From Nitrospinota bacterium (GTDB taxonomy: Bacteria; Nitrospinota; Nitrospinia; Nitrospinales; Nitrospinaceae): a DNA stretch of 6,300 bases. Both the position numbers and the translations under genes were made by a program. Positions 4,986 to 6,300 of the stretch are shown one piece after another (position 1 is the stretch's first letter; each line of letters opens with the position of its first letter). The stretch spans positions 1-6,300 of the forward strand of contig JAPUGN010000107.1 of assembly GCA_027298165.1 (NCBI GenBank). The letters run 5' to 3'. Under the pieces are notes generated by a model. That model was not told the DNA's origin and ran no database searches. It worked only from the letters and a program-made list of their open reading frames with translations.

Positions 4986-5885
4986 TTAATGTTTGATATC
5001 GCACGCCACGCCCGCCGCTGGACAGGGATTGGATTCGAACTGGACCGTGGAATGCGTGATGTTAAATTTGTCCTTCAACAGCGTTTCAATTTCTTCCAGG
5101 ATGGTTTCCACCTGGTTGACTTTCTGGTCGTTCACCAGCGCGTGGGTGCTCAGGGCGTAAATGTTGGAGCAGATTGACCAGACATGCAATTCATGAATAT
5201 CCTTGATGGCGTGGATGGACGTCAACTCCCTTTCCACTTCCTGGATGGAGATACCTTTGGGTACGCCTTCCAGTAAAATATGGAACGCGTCGCGGATAAG
5301 GGACTGAGCCCCCCAGATCAAAACCAGCGCCACCAGCGCCGCGATGATCGAGTCCAGCGCGTACCATTGCGTCAGCCACATGGCCACCCCGCCGAGGACC
5401 ACCGCGACGGATGCCAGCGAATCGCCGACGACATGGTAATAAGCCGCCTTCAGATTCAGGTCGTGATTGTGCGCGTCATGGACCGGGTCCTTCAGGAAAT
5501 ACAGGACGCCGAGGTTGGTCACCAGTCCGACCGTGGCGACGGCGATCACGATCAGGCTGTGCACTTCCCGGGGATCGGTGAACCGCTGGTAGGCTTCCCA
5601 CAGAATGCCCAAAGCCATCAACAGTAACAACACTCCGTTGGCCAGCGCCGCCAGAATCTCGAGCCGGTGATACCCGAAGGTTTTGGTGCGGGTCGAGGGT
5701 TGCGCGGCAATGGTCAGGGCCATCAGGCTTAAACCCAAGGCGAACGCATCCGTCAGCATGTGCGCCGCGTCGCTCAACAGCGCCAGGCTGTGGGCGATAA
5801 TGCCGCCAGCCACTTCCACGCAAAAAACGAAGAAAATCAAAGTCAGGGCGATTCGGAGTCTTTTACGGATGGTGGCGGATTCCAT
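4986..5885 (-). CDS. CDF-family zinc exporter (CzcD/ZitB type)
   Basis: Inner-membrane proton/metal antiporter that exports Zn2+ and similar ions. The 299 residues show six hydrophobic segments and a cytosolic C-terminal domain. The transport site has His42/Asp46 in TM2 (SDAAHMLTDA) and His151/Asp155 in TM5 (YYHVVGDSLAS). The HxxxD pair in both helices is the zinc-type arrangement of CzcD, ZitB and ZnT proteins rather than the Asp-rich YiiP type. The TM4-TM5 loop carries a short His cluster, DPVHDAHNHD (133-142). The C-terminal domain includes HELHVWSI and two Cys near the end (NPCPAAGVACDIKH). The start is uncertain: ATG at 5885 has AAGG about 10 nt upstream, whereas ATG at 5915 (10 residues longer) has no visible SD. 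It leads a two-gene unit with the PhnP-type hydrolase, under a near-consensus promoter. Confidence 0.94.
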   Translation of the reverse strand: MESATIRKRLRIALTLIFFVFCVEVAGGIIAHSLALLSDAAHMLTDAFALGLSLMALTIAAQPSTRTKTFGYHRLEILAALANGVLLLLMALGILWEAYQRFTDPREVHSLIVIAVATVGLVTNLGVLYFLKDPVHDAHNHDLNLKAAYYHVVGDSLASVAVVLGGVAMWLTQWYALDSIIAALVALVLIWGAQSLIRDAFHILLEGVPKGISIQEVERELTSIHAIKDIHELHVWSICSNIYALSTHALVNDQKVNQVETILEEIETLLKDKFNITHSTVQFESNPCPAAGVACDIKH

Positions 5886-5950
5886 ATTTTTGCAACCTTG
5901 GCCGGGACGGGACATCTAAAGGGTTTGAAGTCCCGGTTCAATTCCTCAAT

Positions 5951-5960
5951 ATTTTAAAAT
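5951..5960. repeat. ATTTTAAAAT palindrome in the exporter leader
   Basis: A perfect 10-bp palindrome lies about 8-17 nt downstream of the predicted start of the exporter transcript. The position suits a repressor site for metal control. However, short AT palindromes are common, and it does not match a Zur or MerR-type box I know. Confidence 0.25.
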
Positions 5961-5974
5961 TACCTGTTAATAGC

Positions 5975-6003
5975 ATTTTATGTGCCGCCCGAGGGACTGT
6001 CAA
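5975..6003 (-). promoter_or_regulatory. strong sigma70 promoter for the CDF exporter and PhnP-type pair
   Basis: A perfect TTGACA (6003-5998), a 17-nt spacer and TAAAAT (5980-5975, 5 of 6) form the best promoter in the window. Transcription would start near 5968, leaving a leader of about 83 nt to the ATG at 5885 or 53 nt to the one at 5915. The normal 17-nt spacing argues against MerR-type control, which usually needs 19-20 nt. Confidence 0.7.
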
Positions 6004-6101
6004 GAACCTCGTCGGGGTTCCCCATCCGGTGTGCCTCCAATGTCCGGAATGCCCTCCAGGCCGGTCTCCGTGAGGCTGTGGCGATCCCCTGAAACAAGAG
6101 T

Positions 6102-6131
6102 TTGAACAGGATAGAGGATTTGTGCTAAATT
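6102..6131 (+). promoter_or_regulatory. probable promoter for the peroxiredoxin gene
   Basis: TTGAAC (6102-6107) is followed after 18 nt by TAAATT (6126-6131), which is preceded by TGC (an extended -10 feature). The start would be near 6138, about 38 nt before the ATG. No clear OxyR or PerR box is visible. Confidence 0.45.
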
Positions 6132-6175
6132 GTACCACTTTCTGAAACGCTTATTACCATAGAGGAGTTGAAAAT

Positions 6176-6300
6176 ATGGCGACATTAGTTGCAAATCCTG
6201 CCCCTGACTTCAAGGCGCAGGCGGTGATGCCCGACGGAAGCTTCAAGGAAATCCAGCTTTCCAGCTACAAGGGTAAAAAATACGTGATTCTGTTCTTTTA
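6176..6300 (+). CDS. peroxiredoxin (AhpC/TSA family), N-terminal part only
   Basis: The first 41 residues, beginning MATLVANPAPDFKAQAVMPDG, then KEIQLSSYKGKKYVILFFY, match the opening of typical 2-Cys peroxiredoxins: an APDF motif, then L-x-x-Y-KGK-xxVLFFYP before the peroxidatic Cys. These cytoplasmic enzymes reduce hydrogen and organic peroxides using thioredoxin or a similar donor. The gene leaves the window just before the PLDFTFVCP segment would appear, so the catalytic cysteines and the subfamily cannot be checked. Start support: AGAGGAG 8 nt upstream of the ATG. It is divergent from the zinc exporter across a roughly 290-bp gap. Confidence 0.9.
   Translation, partial: MATLVANPAPDFKAQAVMPDGSFKEIQLSSYKGKKYVILFF

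Noticed and set aside
5926..5950. A GGTTCAATTCC tRNA T-loop-like string
   Set aside because: The flanking bases do not form a 5-bp T-stem, and no acceptor, anticodon or D arm fits, so it is neither a tRNA nor a clear att remnant.
6000..6194. Open frame on the minus strand with a protein-like stretch EGIPDIGGTPDG
   Set aside because: It has no SD or family match, and it would run backwards through the peroxiredoxin start, its ribosome-binding site and its promoter. The repeated look comes from the CCGG/CCTCC DNA repeats.

Overview
The window looks like chromosomal housekeeping sequence from a Gram-negative bacterium. A secreted lipoprotein with a lipobox suggests an outer membrane, and all genes are compact, moderately GC-rich and have sigma70-type signals. 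The mix of genes (serine-palmitoyltransferase-like oxoamine synthase, stand-alone PhnP-type hydrolase, a CPCC/coiled-coil small protein) would fit a deltaproteobacterial or Nitrospinota-like lineage. That placement is an inference with low certainty. I see no mobile element, CRISPR array, tRNA or rRNA.

Layout, left to right. A minus-strand alpha-oxoamine synthase (1-705) runs off the left edge and starts at GTG. An AT-rich, gene-free stretch (706-1011) holds a palindrome and a weak promoter. A minus-strand YajG-like lipoprotein follows (1012-1650). The 1651-1921 gap is unusually rich in nested complementary segments that close on each other and probably hold a plus-strand structured RNA (about 1739-1923), with a weak promoter just upstream. 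Next is a minus-strand group, read right to left: bioD (3753-3037), a tandem-ACT GcvR-like regulator (2976-2452) and peptide deformylase def (2446-1922). The regulator and def are only 5 nt apart.

Divergent from bioD, from overlapping promoters around 3854-3901, is a small plus-strand gene for a CPCC-motif, coiled-coil-like protein (3923-4213). Its stop codon directly abuts the stop codon of a convergent PhnP-type metallo-beta-lactamase-fold hydrolase (4978-4214). That hydrolase is the second gene of a two-gene unit led by a CDF zinc exporter (5885-4986), driven by a near-consensus promoter (5975-6003). Divergent from it, a plus-strand peroxiredoxin begins at 6176 and leaves the window.

Functionally the window combines cofactor synthesis (biotin), amino-acid sensing, N-terminal protein maturation, lipid or oxoamine chemistry, zinc export and peroxide defence. 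None of the protein genes is new in kind. The most interesting items are the candidate structured RNA beside def, the hairpin that presents the ribosome-binding site of the oxoamine synthase in its loop, and the repeat-bearing shared control region between bioD and the CPCC protein.
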